A program made the position numbers and the translations under genes. This document shows, in pieces, positions 17,875 through 25,968 of a stretch of 64,000 bases of DNA. The DNA lies in assembly GCF_014204495.1 (NCBI RefSeq), contig NZ_JACHLN010000003.1:124001-188000 (forward strand), given 5' to 3'. Every line of letters starts with the position of its first letter. Positions within the stretch are counted from its first letter, which is position 1. This stretch comes from Sphingomonas kyeonggiensis. GTDB taxonomy: Bacteria; Pseudomonadota; Alphaproteobacteria; Sphingomonadales; Sphingomonadaceae. The notes under the pieces are model-generated. The model did no database searches and was not told where the DNA came from. It worked only from the letters and a program-made list of their open reading frames with translations.

Positions 17875-19485
17875 TCAGCGCGTGCGGATGCGGAGTGCGT
17901 AGGGGTAGGCCCCGTCGCCCACCGCCGGCAGCGCGATGCGCAGCCCCTTGGGGGTCTGCTCCCATTCGACCTTGCCGCCGTCGAGCAGCGCGATGCTCTT
18001 GATCGGCGCCGTCAGATAGGGCGTGCCGGCATAGAGCGTCTTGATCAGCACCGCGCCGTCCTTCGGCCGCTCGAGCCCGAGCGCGTAGAGATTGTCGCCC
18101 TTGGTGGTGAAGCGGATGTCGGCGGGCGTGTAGCCCTTCACCGCGGATTCCTCGACCTGGCCGCCCACGCGCACCTGACCCGACTTGGTCGGCCCCTCGC
18201 CGAAGAACTGGAACGGGCGCGTGCCGTAGATCGCTTCGCCGTTCACCTTGAGCCAGCCGCCCATGCCCTGCAGCACCTGGGCGATCTCGTCGGGGATCGT
18301 CCCGTCGGCCTTGGGGCCGACATTGAGCAGCAGATTGCCGTTCTTGCTGACGATGTCGATCAGGTCGGAGATCAGCGACTGCGCCGTACGGTAGCTGTCA
18401 TTCTTGGCATAGCCCCAGCTATGCACGCTCACCGACGTGTCGGACTGCCAGGGCGTCAGCTTGAGCGCGTCGGTCTTGCCGCGCTCCATGTCGAACAGCG
18501 CGCTGCCCTCGGCGAACTGCCCGCCCTTGTACGCGATGATGCCCTGCCCGCCCCAGCCTGCCGAGCGGTTGTAATAATAGGCGGCGGTGTCGCGCATCAG
18601 CGGTTCGAAGCTGGGCGCCGCGGTCCACCAGTCGAAATAGATCAGCTCCGGCTTGTACTTGTCGACCAACTCCGCGGTGCGCGCCATCCAGTCGTTGAGG
18701 AACGCCTTGTTGGGCGGCATCCAGGTCTGGAGCTGGCCACCATCGGGCCAGCTCTCCGGCTTGTCGGCCGGCAGGCCCATCGGCGCCGCCGGACCGTACA
18801 GGCCGTCATTCTTCGGATCGTTCACGTCGGAATCGAAGGTGCGGCCCATATAATACCACCACCAATGCTCGGCGCGGTGCGAGGACAGGCCGAAATGCAG
18901 GCCCGCGGCGCGCGCGGCCTTGGCAATCTCGCCGGTGGTGTCGCGCTTCGGCCCCATCTTGGAGGCATCCCATTCGGTGAAGTCCGACGCGTACATCGCG
19001 AAGCCGTCGCAATGCTCGGCGACCGGCACGACATATCTGGCACCTGCCTGCTGGAACAGCTTCACCCAGCCCGTGGGGTCGAACTTCTCCGCCTTGAACT
19101 GCGGAATGAAGTCCTTGTAGCCGAACTTGGACTGCGGGCCGTAGGTCTCGACATGATGCTTGTACGCGGCGTTGCCGGGCACATACATGTTGCGCGAATA
19201 CCATTCATTGGCGAACGCTGGCACCGAATACGGGCCCCAATGGATGAAGATGCCGAACTTGGCGTCGCGGAACCATTCGGGCGTGCGATATTTGCCGCGC
19301 AGCGCGTCCCAGTCCGACTTGAACGGCCCCTTGGCGATCCCCGCCTTCACCTGCCGCAGCTTGGCATCGACCTTGGCTTCATAACCCGGCACCTGCGCCG
19401 CCGCCGGTACGGCCAGCGCCAGCGCGGCCATCGCCACCGACGCGCCAAAAATGCGCTTGCCCGATATCATCCTGATCTTCTCCAT
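17875..19485 (-). CDS. GH29 alpha-L-fucosidase, secreted
   Basis: The 536-residue protein has a signal peptide ending AVPAAAQ. The barrel motifs are those of GH29: WFRDAKFGIFIHWGPYSVPA near the start, VAEHCDGFAMYAS, and the nucleophile Asp285 in PELIYFDWW. The C-terminal part contains NGNLLLNVGPKADGTIP, which is very typical of the family. It hydrolyses alpha-L-fucosides, for example the fucose of rhamnogalacturonan II or xyloglucan. The usual YYS-type segment is replaced by SSHRAEHWWWYY, which may affect specificity. The ATG at 19485 has AGGA upstream and lies eleven bases after the preceding stop, so the genes are co-transcribed. A second ATG fifteen bases downstream cannot be excluded. Confidence 0.9.
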   Translation of the reverse strand: MEKIRMISGKRIFGASVAMAALALAVPAAAQVPGYEAKVDAKLRQVKAGIAKGPFKSDWDALRGKYRTPEWFRDAKFGIFIHWGPYSVPAFANEWYSRNMYVPGNAAYKHHVETYGPQSKFGYKDFIPQFKAEKFDPTGWVKLFQQAGARYVVPVAEHCDGFAMYASDFTEWDASKMGPKRDTTGEIAKAARAAGLHFGLSSHRAEHWWWYYMGRTFDSDVNDPKNDGLYGPAAPMGLPADKPESWPDGGQLQTWMPPNKAFLNDWMARTAELVDKYKPELIYFDWWTAAPSFEPLMRDTAAYYYNRSAGWGGQGIIAYKGGQFAEGSALFDMERGKTDALKLTPWQSDTSVSVHSWGYAKNDSYRTAQSLISDLIDIVSKNGNLLLNVGPKADGTIPDEIAQVLQGMGGWLKVNGEAIYGTRPFQFFGEGPTKSGQVRVGGQVEESAVKGYTPADIRFTTKGDNLYALGLERPKDGAVLIKTLYAGTPYLTAPIKSIALLDGGKVEWEQTPKGLRIALPAVGDGAYPYALRIRTR

Positions 19486-19496
19486 GATCCTGGTGC

Positions 19497-19949
19497 TCAC
19501 CGCTTCCACGCAGTGATGCGAACTTCCGCGCCTTCGTCGACTGCTGTGGCGGTACCGAAAGCGATGATCCCGACACCTTCGATGCGCACCCGGTTGTCCA
19601 GGTCATCGCGGCCTTCATTGCCCTTGGAGCTGGTCAGCGACACGATCCGCGACTGGATCGGGATCACCTTCCCGCCGACGATGATCCGGTCGAACGCAAA
19701 GTCGAGGATCGCGTGATCGGCGCGCACCACCTTGCCCTCGATCACCGCCCCGCGCAGCTCGCGCGGGTCGATCAGCATGCCGGTGATCGGGTCGCCGGGC
19801 TTGCTGGCGGTGCTGCTGATCGAGGTATTCATCTTGACCAGCATGCTGCTGTTCATCGGCGACACGACCTCCGCGCCGCCGCTCGCCTCCTGCGCAAAGG
19901 CAGCAGGCGAGAGGAGCAGCGCTCCGAGCGTGAGTAGAAGCTTGTTCAT
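19497..19949 (-). CDS. Small secreted protein of unknown function
   Basis: The 150-residue protein starts MNKLLLTLGALLLSPAAFAQ, a clear signal peptide, after GAGGGG. The mature part is beta-rich with repeated valine/isoleucine strands (GAVIEGKVVRADHAILDF, GGKVIPIQSRIVSL) and ends VRITAWKR. I do not recognise a family. It lies between the DUF5060 gene (20-base gap) and the fucosidase gene (11-base gap), so it is expressed with them and probably works in the periplasm, perhaps as an accessory or binding protein. No catalytic motif is evident. Confidence 0.65.
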   Translation of the reverse strand: MNKLLLTLGALLLSPAAFAQEASGGAEVVSPMNSSMLVKMNTSISSTASKPGDPITGMLIDPRELRGAVIEGKVVRADHAILDFAFDRIIVGGKVIPIQSRIVSLTSSKGNEGRDDLDNRVRIEGVGIIAFGTATAVDEGAEVRITAWKR

Positions 19950-19969
19950 TGGCTTGATCCCCTCTGCGC

Positions 19970-21796
19970 TCAGCGCTTGCCGGTCTTGCGGACCAGCACG
20001 GTCCAGTCGCCGCCATCGCCCTTCGGCGCATTGCCGAGCGCGACCGAACCACCGCCCTGCACGCTGCGCACGCTGCCGTTCTGCAGCGCGCCGCCGGTCC
20101 GCGGATTGTACCATTTGACTTCGAACGGCCCCGTCGCCGCCGACAGGTCGAGCGTGGTCGTACCACCCTCGGGCAGGTAGACCGCATAGACCGCGCCCGG
20201 CTTGGCCAGCACATAGTCATCGGTCGCCGGGGTCAGCGCATCGGCATGCTTCATCTCGGTGACCGGCAGGTAGGTGCTGACGAAATCATGCGCGTGGCGG
20301 ATCAGGTCGAACAGCTGATCGCGGCTACGGAAATCCTCCATGTTCAGATCGCCGATCGGATCGGTGAAGAAGAACATCGTGCCGGTGCCGCCGGCCATGT
20401 AATGGCCCCAGATCGCCAGCTTGCGCACCTTGTCGTGCCCGGGATCCTCGACGTCGGTGTGCACGCCGGGGTTCATCTCGATCAGCTGGACCAGCCACGG
20501 GTGTCCGGCAGCGGCCGACTTGTCGAGCCACTTGATCGTCTCGGCATGAGTGTTCTCGGGATCGTGCTGGAGCGCGGTCGCGTCAAAGTTCCTGAAGCCG
20601 AGCAGCCGACCATAGGTCTTGTCGTCGGCGATCATCTCCGCCTTCCACTGGACATACTGGATCGGGTGTTTCCAGGGATCGATCGCCTTGATGTAGTTGG
20701 AGATTTCCTCGATATCCCGCGTCGTGAAATAGCGGAACCGGTCCATCTCCTCGTCGAGATCCCAGATCACCCCGCGATGGTGCGCGAAGCGGGCGACCAG
20801 CTCGCGATAGTAGATCCGCCGCTCCACCCCGAGCTTGCCGAGCGTCTGCTCGCCCTCTTCCTCCTGGGTGATGAGCATGACCTGCATGCCCAGCCGGTCC
20901 ATGTGCGAGAAGACGATCTCCCACTGGGCCAGCTTCGACACGTCATAGCGGGTATGCGCGTCGTAGGAGATCCATGGATTGATATCCATGGCATCGCCAT
21001 AGTTGTTCATCGTCAGCGTGTAGAAGGAGTTCATCCCTTTCGACGCGAGATAGTTGAGCGCGCCGATGATGCCCTTCCCCTTGCCGCCCTGCCAGGTCGG
21101 ATCGCCGGGCTTCCAGTCGCGGACATGCGGGTCGTAATGGTGGAGCTGATCCTCGGTCGCGAAGCCCTTCGCCCCCCGATGGTCCTTGGTGTTGTCGAAC
21201 TGGTAATAGGCGAGGAAATTCTCCGGGCTCTGCGATCCCGCCATCACGAAGTATTTCCCGCTGCCGGAATAGCGCAGGAAATGCTGGCCGACATATTGCA
21301 GCATGCCGTTGTCGAGCTTGTTGCGGCCCGACCGGTCCGCCGCCGCAATCTGCAGCACACCCTTCTCGCCGTCGATCGACACCGCAGTGCCCGCACCAGG
21401 ATCCTGGCTCGCCGCCACGTCCTTGCCGGTGCGGAACGAGACCTGATAGGTCCAGGCACCCGCCGCGTCCGGCACGAAATGAACGCGCCACACACTACCT
21501 TCGGTCGCGCTGGTCTCGGCGGCACTACCGTCCGCGGCGAAATAGCCGGGCACGACATAGGTCTTGCTGCCGTTGGTGAAGGTGACGTTCAAGCGATAGT
21601 CGCTGAAGGGATTGGGATCAGCGGTCTCGCTCGTCTTCGGTCCGTTGAAGCTGAGCTGGACATCGCGCCATTGCTGGAGCTTGCCCTCGATCGTTGCCGC
21701 CGAAGCTGCAACGCCGCCGCCAATGCCGACCAGCACGGCGACGAGTTTCAAGCAGACAAGCAGCGGCCTCCACCGCCGTTGGGCGTGTGCCATCAT
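19970..21796 (-). CDS. DUF5060/apiosidase-like glycoside hydrolase with C-terminal Collagen_bind_2 domain
   Basis: The 608-residue protein has a signal peptide, then a DUF5060-type beta domain (residues about 35-125, QWRDVQLSFNGP and GYFAADGSAAETS). A TIM barrel follows with GALNYLASKGMNSFYTL, an acidic pair in VIWDLDEEMDRF and a second acidic residue in LVQLIEMNPG. The last 90 residues (VYAVYLPEGGTTTLDL, WYNPRTGG) match the 'putative collagen-binding' domain that accompanies DUF4038/GH140-type apiosidase-like enzymes. This makes it a candidate for releasing apiose or a similar sugar, fitting the RLP/kinase pair, but the substrate is inference. It is the first gene after a strong promoter and operator. 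Two adjacent ATGs (21796, 21793) follow GGGAGAGG; the second has the better spacing. Confidence 0.75.
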   Translation of the reverse strand: MMAHAQRRWRPLLVCLKLVAVLVGIGGGVAASAATIEGKLQQWRDVQLSFNGPKTSETADPNPFSDYRLNVTFTNGSKTYVVPGYFAADGSAAETSATEGSVWRVHFVPDAAGAWTYQVSFRTGKDVAASQDPGAGTAVSIDGEKGVLQIAAADRSGRNKLDNGMLQYVGQHFLRYSGSGKYFVMAGSQSPENFLAYYQFDNTKDHRGAKGFATEDQLHHYDPHVRDWKPGDPTWQGGKGKGIIGALNYLASKGMNSFYTLTMNNYGDAMDINPWISYDAHTRYDVSKLAQWEIVFSHMDRLGMQVMLITQEEEGEQTLGKLGVERRIYYRELVARFAHHRGVIWDLDEEMDRFRYFTTRDIEEISNYIKAIDPWKHPIQYVQWKAEMIADDKTYGRLLGFRNFDATALQHDPENTHAETIKWLDKSAAAGHPWLVQLIEMNPGVHTDVEDPGHDKVRKLAIWGHYMAGGTGTMFFFTDPIGDLNMEDFRSRDQLFDLIRHAHDFVSTYLPVTEMKHADALTPATDDYVLAKPGAVYAVYLPEGGTTTLDLSAATGPFEVKWYNPRTGGALQNGSVRSVQGGGSVALGNAPKGDGGDWTVLVRKTGKR

Positions 21797-21884
21797 CCCT
21801 CTCCCTGTTTGCGCGGCAACCCCGCGTCAGAGCGCTCCTGGGCACCCGCTCTTCACTGGGCACCGGCTCCTACGCAACCGCATC

Positions 21885-21941
21885 AATAATATTCTAATAT
21901 GATTATTCAGCGAAGCTATTTCTGCAGTTTTGCCGAGTCAA
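21885..21941 (-). promoter_or_regulatory. Promoter with 23-bp palindromic operator (DUF5060 operon)
   Basis: Read on the minus strand, TTGACT is followed by a 17-bp spacer and TAGCTT, then five bases, then a 23-bp imperfect palindrome of the form AATAAT-N11-ATTATT (21885-21907) that would cover the transcription start. The same arrangement with 22 of 23 operator bases identical occurs at 31.36-31.42 kb. The position over +1 is typical of repressor control. Confidence 0.75.
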
Positions 21942-21954
21942 ATATTTTGATCGC

Positions 21955-23001
21955 TCACCACGGCTTGGAGCGCGCCACTGCGAGCCCGCGCACGTCGTTC
22001 GGCCATTTGCCGCTTACCGCGCAGTAGAAATGGTAGAGCGCGCCGTCGTGGTGGATCACTGCCGGCTTGTGGGCGAATTTCTCGTCGATCGAGCCCGGCG
22101 GGCCGACATCGATCAGCACCTCGTCCGCCTTGGTGAATCGGGTCGGACTGTCGCCGAACGCGAACAGGTCGCGCGCATAGCCGTCCTTGGCGAGGCCGAA
22201 ATAGAACATGCCCCATTGCCCGCGGTGCGAGACGACGACGGGGTCGCTCGCGAAGCGGAAGTCGGGCGCACCCTCAGGCCCGTTGCGGATCAAGGGGCTG
22301 GCGGGATGCCGTGTCCAGCTCCTGAGATCCTTCGAGATCGCAAGGCCCGTCTGCTCCTTCCAGGGGCGACCCGTGGTCTTGGCATTGTAGTAAAGGTGGA
22401 AGGTGTCGCCGATCTTGACCAGATAGGGCTTGTAGAGCCCGCCGCGCTCCCATTCCGCACCGTCCTCGGCCCGCAGGATCACCGGGCCGCGTTCCCAGTG
22501 GAGCAGGTCATCGCTCCAGGCGAGCCCGATCACGGCCGCCCCTTCCTCATAGCCCGCATTGGGATAGGCATGCCACGCAGCGACATAGCGCCCGCCCACC
22601 TTGATCAGCCGCGCGGGCGATTGCAGCTCGTTCTCCCGCAGGATCGAGGCGCAGGCGATGTTGAACCGGGTGATCGGGTCGCTGGGGTCGCGGGCCAGGA
22701 TCACGCCCTTGCGGGTCCAGTCGATCAGGTTGGTCGATTCACAGATGCCGGTCTGGTAGCCGGTGCCGTCGAAGCCGACATAGGTCAGGTAAAATTTGCC
22801 GTTGGCGGAGAAGACGAACGGGCAATCGACCGCCTTCTCGTCGAAGCTGCCGGGAATGCCCGAGCCGCCCAGAATCAGCTTGGGATATTTGTAAGGCGTC
22901 CGATAGGGCGCGAGAGGATCGCGGGTGCCCGCCCTTGCGGCTCCCGAAAGCAGCAACGCCCCCGCGCCGCTCCCAAGCAGCGCTCGCCGATCGATCGTCA
23001 T
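21955..23001 (-). CDS. Exported five-bladed beta-propeller hydrolase (GH43/GH32-like fold)
   Basis: The 348-residue protein has a twin-arginine-like leader (MTIDRRALLGSGAGALLLSG). The mature sequence repeats short blades with phrases typical of clan GH-F/GH-J propellers: DCPFVFSANGKFYLTYVG, STNLIDWTRKG, WSDDLLHWERGP, SKDLRSWTRHP and FASDPVVVSHRGQWGMFY. The recurring Asp and Glu residues are present, but I cannot choose between GH43, GH117 and related families. It is the last gene of the long ABC/CoA-transferase operon and overlaps the dehydrogenase gene by four bases (ATGA). It probably releases the sugar that this operon imports. Confidence 0.7.
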   Translation of the reverse strand: MTIDRRALLGSGAGALLLSGAARAGTRDPLAPYRTPYKYPKLILGGSGIPGSFDEKAVDCPFVFSANGKFYLTYVGFDGTGYQTGICESTNLIDWTRKGVILARDPSDPITRFNIACASILRENELQSPARLIKVGGRYVAAWHAYPNAGYEEGAAVIGLAWSDDLLHWERGPVILRAEDGAEWERGGLYKPYLVKIGDTFHLYYNAKTTGRPWKEQTGLAISKDLRSWTRHPASPLIRNGPEGAPDFRFASDPVVVSHRGQWGMFYFGLAKDGYARDLFAFGDSPTRFTKADEVLIDVGPPGSIDEKFAHKPAVIHHDGALYHFYCAVSGKWPNDVRGLAVARSKPW

Positions 23002-23720
23002 ATGCCCCAGCCTCCATCGATGACGTGCGCCTGGCCGGTGGTGTAGCTCGCGCCGGCGAGATAGACGACGAGGTCGGCAATCTCCTCCGGCGTGCCAAGC
23101 CGGCCGATCGGCTGGCGCGCGACAAAGGCCGCGCGGGTGCCCTCATAGTCGCCGCCCGCGCCCAGCCGCTCCTGCAGGGACGGGGTATCGACCGTACCGG
23201 GGCAGATCGCGGTGACGCGGATGTTCTTGCTCACGAAATCGGCGGCGATCGATTTGGTGAGGCCGAGTACCGCCGCCTTCGTCACCGAATAGGCGAAACG
23301 GTTGGGCACGCCCTTCACGCTCGACGCGATCGACGACATGTTGATGATCGAACCACCGCCCCGAGCGGCCATGCCGGGCAGCACCGCCTGGCAGGTGTGC
23401 ACCATCGCCATCACGTTGAGCCGCCAGGCGAAGTCGAGATCCACATCGCTGGTCTCGAGTACCGTGCCGCCGTGGACGACGCCGGCGCAGTTGAACAAGA
23501 TGTCGATCGTCTCGTCAGCCAGCGCAGCCACCGCGGCAGGATCGAGCACGTCCAGCCGGCGCGTCTCGATGCGGTCGCTCGCAAGCCCTTCCAGCCGCGC
23601 TTCGTCGATATCGGTCGCGATCACCCGCGCACCGGCGGCGGCAAGGGCGAGCACCGAGGCGCGGCCGATGCCCTGGGCGGCGGCGGTCACGAGCGCGGTC
23701 TTTCCGGTAAGGTCGGTCAC
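22998..23720 (-). CDS. Short-chain dehydrogenase, BDH2/2-keto-3-deoxy-fuconate dehydrogenase type
   Basis: The 240-residue protein begins with the NAD-binding motif TAAAQGIGRAS and has the catalytic Ser/Tyr/Lys in NMSSIASSVKG and YSVTKAAV. The ends CPGTVDTPSLQERL and HVIDGGWGI closely resemble the BDH2/DHRS6 group, which includes bacterial 2-keto-3-deoxy-L-fuconate dehydrogenases. It likely oxidises a hydroxyl of a sugar-acid intermediate with NAD. The start is GTG at 23720, preceded by GAAGGA; there is no ATG in frame near the domain start, and longer versions run into the Gfo/Idh gene. The stop overlaps the next gene by four bases and eleven bases separate it from the upstream gene. Confidence 0.85.
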   Translation of the reverse strand: MTDLTGKTALVTAAAQGIGRASVLALAAAGARVIATDIDEARLEGLASDRIETRRLDVLDPAAVAALADETIDILFNCAGVVHGGTVLETSDVDLDFAWRLNVMAMVHTCQAVLPGMAARGGGSIINMSSIASSVKGVPNRFAYSVTKAAVLGLTKSIAADFVSKNIRVTAICPGTVDTPSLQERLGAGGDYEGTRAAFVARQPIGRLGTPEEIADLVVYLAGASYTTGQAHVIDGGWGI

Positions 23721-23731
23721 AATTGGGTCCT

Positions 23732-24796
23732 TCAGGGTCTGGGAATGGACATGCCGGACTGGTCGCCCGAGCGATAAGCAGCCTCGACGAGCGCCATGGT
23801 GCGCCACGCGTCCTCGACATGGGTGGAAAGCACCGTGTCCTCGCCCGCAGCGAAGCGCTGGAGATTGGCCATCGGGCCGATGAAAGCGTCGGGGAACCAG
23901 GCGCCCGCCAATGGGACCTGTTCCCAGTCCCGCCGCCGATCGGTCAGCCACAGCGCGTCCGGCTCGCCTGCGGGATAGTCAAGCAGCACCCCCAGTGTGG
24001 CGATCACCGCGCCTTCCAGGCCTTCCACCCTGAAACTCGCATCCTGGAAGCGGCGGCCGAAGTCGTGCTGGTGGTTGATCGACAACAGGCAGCGCAATGT
24101 CGGACCGTAGTCGAGGATCATCGACGTCCGCGTATCCGCCAGCTCGCCCGAGGGGTGGTCGAAGCTACGGGCGAAGATGCTTTCCGGTTCTCCCACCAAC
24201 GCGCGGATCGCGTCGAGATAGTGGATCGAGTGGCTGACGATCTCGACCCGCTTGTTGCTCTTCAGATGCGGGAACAGGTGCCAGGGGGTTGCGAGGTTTA
24301 TGCGGACTTCGATTTCCGTCAGCGTGCCCAACCTGCCCTGTCGTACTGCATCCCGTATCGCCAGCATCATCGCCGAATAGCGGAGCTGGAAGTTGACCGA
24401 GGCGACCAGGCCGCGGTTGCGGCAGGTGTCCCGGATTGCCGTTGCGGCCTGCAGATCGAGGCCCATCGGCTTCTGCAGAAGTACCGTCGCGCCTTGGGGG
24501 AGGGATTCGAGAATCTCTCCGTGCGCCACCGGCGGAGCGGCTATATCGAAGACCGCATCCGCCTTTGCGGCCTCTTCGAGCGAGGCGAACACGCGGGGTA
24601 CACCCCACTCGGCCGCCAGTGCCTCGGCACGCCCGCGATCCACATCGTAGAGCCCGGCGACCGGAAAACCGGCCTTGAGATAGGCAGGGAGGTGCGCATC
24701 CGCAACGATCCCCCCGGTGCCGAGGATGACGATCGGACGCGGGGCCGAGGGCATCGGCCAGCTCTGCTGGAGCATGGAATTCACCGGGACATTCAT
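23732..24796 (-). CDS. Gfo/Idh/MocA-family sugar dehydrogenase
   Basis: The 354-residue protein has an N-terminal Rossmann fold (IVILGTGGIVADAHLPAYLKAGF) and the family's Lys-Pro motif (LLQKPMGLD), followed by the C-terminal alpha/beta substrate domain. Gfo/Idh proteins oxidise sugars or inositols with NAD(P). The D-apiose dehydrogenases known from apiose pathways belong to this superfamily, which makes it an attractive candidate for that first oxidation step, though specificity cannot be read from sequence. The start overlaps the stop of the upstream gene by four bases (ATGA); an internal ATG fourteen codons later would also leave the fold intact. Confidence 0.8.
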   Translation of the reverse strand: MNVPVNSMLQQSWPMPSAPRPIVILGTGGIVADAHLPAYLKAGFPVAGLYDVDRGRAEALAAEWGVPRVFASLEEAAKADAVFDIAAPPVAHGEILESLPQGATVLLQKPMGLDLQAATAIRDTCRNRGLVASVNFQLRYSAMMLAIRDAVRQGRLGTLTEIEVRINLATPWHLFPHLKSNKRVEIVSHSIHYLDAIRALVGEPESIFARSFDHPSGELADTRTSMILDYGPTLRCLLSINHQHDFGRRFQDASFRVEGLEGAVIATLGVLLDYPAGEPDALWLTDRRRDWEQVPLAGAWFPDAFIGPMANLQRFAAGEDTVLSTHVEDAWRTMALVEAAYRSGDQSGMSIPRP

Positions 24797-25968
24797 GAGA
24801 GGGCGGGAGGCTGGCAGGCGAGCGCACGCCGCTGCGCTTCGGCGAGCAGTTCGGCCGTCGGGCGATCACCGGTGACCGCTTCGGTCATCAGATCGTCGAC
24901 GATATGGCTGATCCGCGCGAGATCGGGCGTGATCGGCATCGAACGGGCATGTTCATGCAGCCATTCGAGCCGGTGGTAATAGGGCAGACGCGCGTTGATC
25001 TCCGGATCGCGCCAGGTCGAGCGCCGCACACCGATCGCGCCTTCGCTGGTGGTCAGCCGGTCCATCGGCGCGGTCGCGCAGTGGCGCAGGAAATCCCAGG
25101 CCAGCACCTTGTCGCGCGCACCCGAACCGATCGCCAGCACCCAGAAGACGTTGAGCGACACGTTGCCGGGCAAAGGTGCCACATCGACCAGCCCGCGCAC
25201 CCGGCTCTCCGGCGCGGTATCGGCATAGGCCGCGAAGCCGAACCAATTGGCCATCAGCGCGACCTTGCCCTCGGCAAAGAGCCCGCCCGACGCGACGCTG
25301 TCCAGCGACCGGCAATCGGGCGCGATAGCCTCCGTATCGCGCGCCAGCATCCGCAGGAAATCGAGCGCATCCTGCGCCTGGGACGAAGCCAGGTCGGGCC
25401 GCCCGAGGCTGTCGAACACCTCGCCGCCGCGCGACCAGACATGGATGCAGAAATCGTAGAAGCTGTTGTGCCCGTCCGGATAGAGCGCGAGCACCGTGCC
25501 GTAGCGCGCCTCGGCCGGCGCATGATGCGCCCGCGCCAGCGCATGGAATTCCTGCCAGGTCGCAGGCGGCTCGGCGATCAGGTCCTTGCGGTAGACCAGG
25601 CACTCGGGCCCGTCATGATAGGGCATTGCCCACAGCCCGCCGCCGAATTGCTGCAGGCCGGTGAGCGACGGGCTCCAGGCATCGGGCCAATCGGGGATCG
25701 GCGCGCGCGCCTGATGCGGCGCCAGATCCTCGAGCAACCCGTCGGCCACCGCTTCGGCCAGCCAATCGGTGTTGAGGAAGGCGATGTCCCATTCGCCGCT
25801 GGCCAGCCCGCGCCCGGCAATCGCGCTTTCGTGGAGCGGATTGAGGTCCATCGCCACGGCTTCGAGCCCGGCATCGCGGCCGCTTACCCGCAGGAAATCG
25901 TCGAACTGCTTGCGGATCGTGCTTTCGAAGGGACCGAAGCGGCGGACGGCGATGCGCAGCCGGCTCAT
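24793..25968 (-). CDS. Solute-binding-protein-like protein without signal peptide (1)
   Basis: The 391-residue sequence looks like a family 1 extracellular solute-binding protein (WDIAFLNTDWLAEAVADGLLEDL, MPYHDGPECLVYRKDLI, EGKVALMANWFGFAAYAD). It begins MSRLRIAVRRFGPFES, directly in the fold, with no hydrophobic leader or lipobox. The start is fixed by a four-base overlap with the permease stop, and the stop overlaps the dehydrogenase start, so a missing leader is not an annotation error. The ABC importer encoded next door already has its own ribose-type binding protein and would not use this class. It therefore probably acts in the cytoplasm, perhaps binding or sensing a catabolic intermediate. 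A second member lies at 31.5 kb. Confidence 0.75.
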   Translation of the reverse strand: MSRLRIAVRRFGPFESTIRKQFDDFLRVSGRDAGLEAVAMDLNPLHESAIAGRGLASGEWDIAFLNTDWLAEAVADGLLEDLAPHQARAPIPDWPDAWSPSLTGLQQFGGGLWAMPYHDGPECLVYRKDLIAEPPATWQEFHALARAHHAPAEARYGTVLALYPDGHNSFYDFCIHVWSRGGEVFDSLGRPDLASSQAQDALDFLRMLARDTEAIAPDCRSLDSVASGGLFAEGKVALMANWFGFAAYADTAPESRVRGLVDVAPLPGNVSLNVFWVLAIGSGARDKVLAWDFLRHCATAPMDRLTTSEGAIGVRRSTWRDPEINARLPYYHRLEWLHEHARSMPITPDLARISHIVDDLMTEAVTGDRPTAELLAEAQRRALACQPPALS

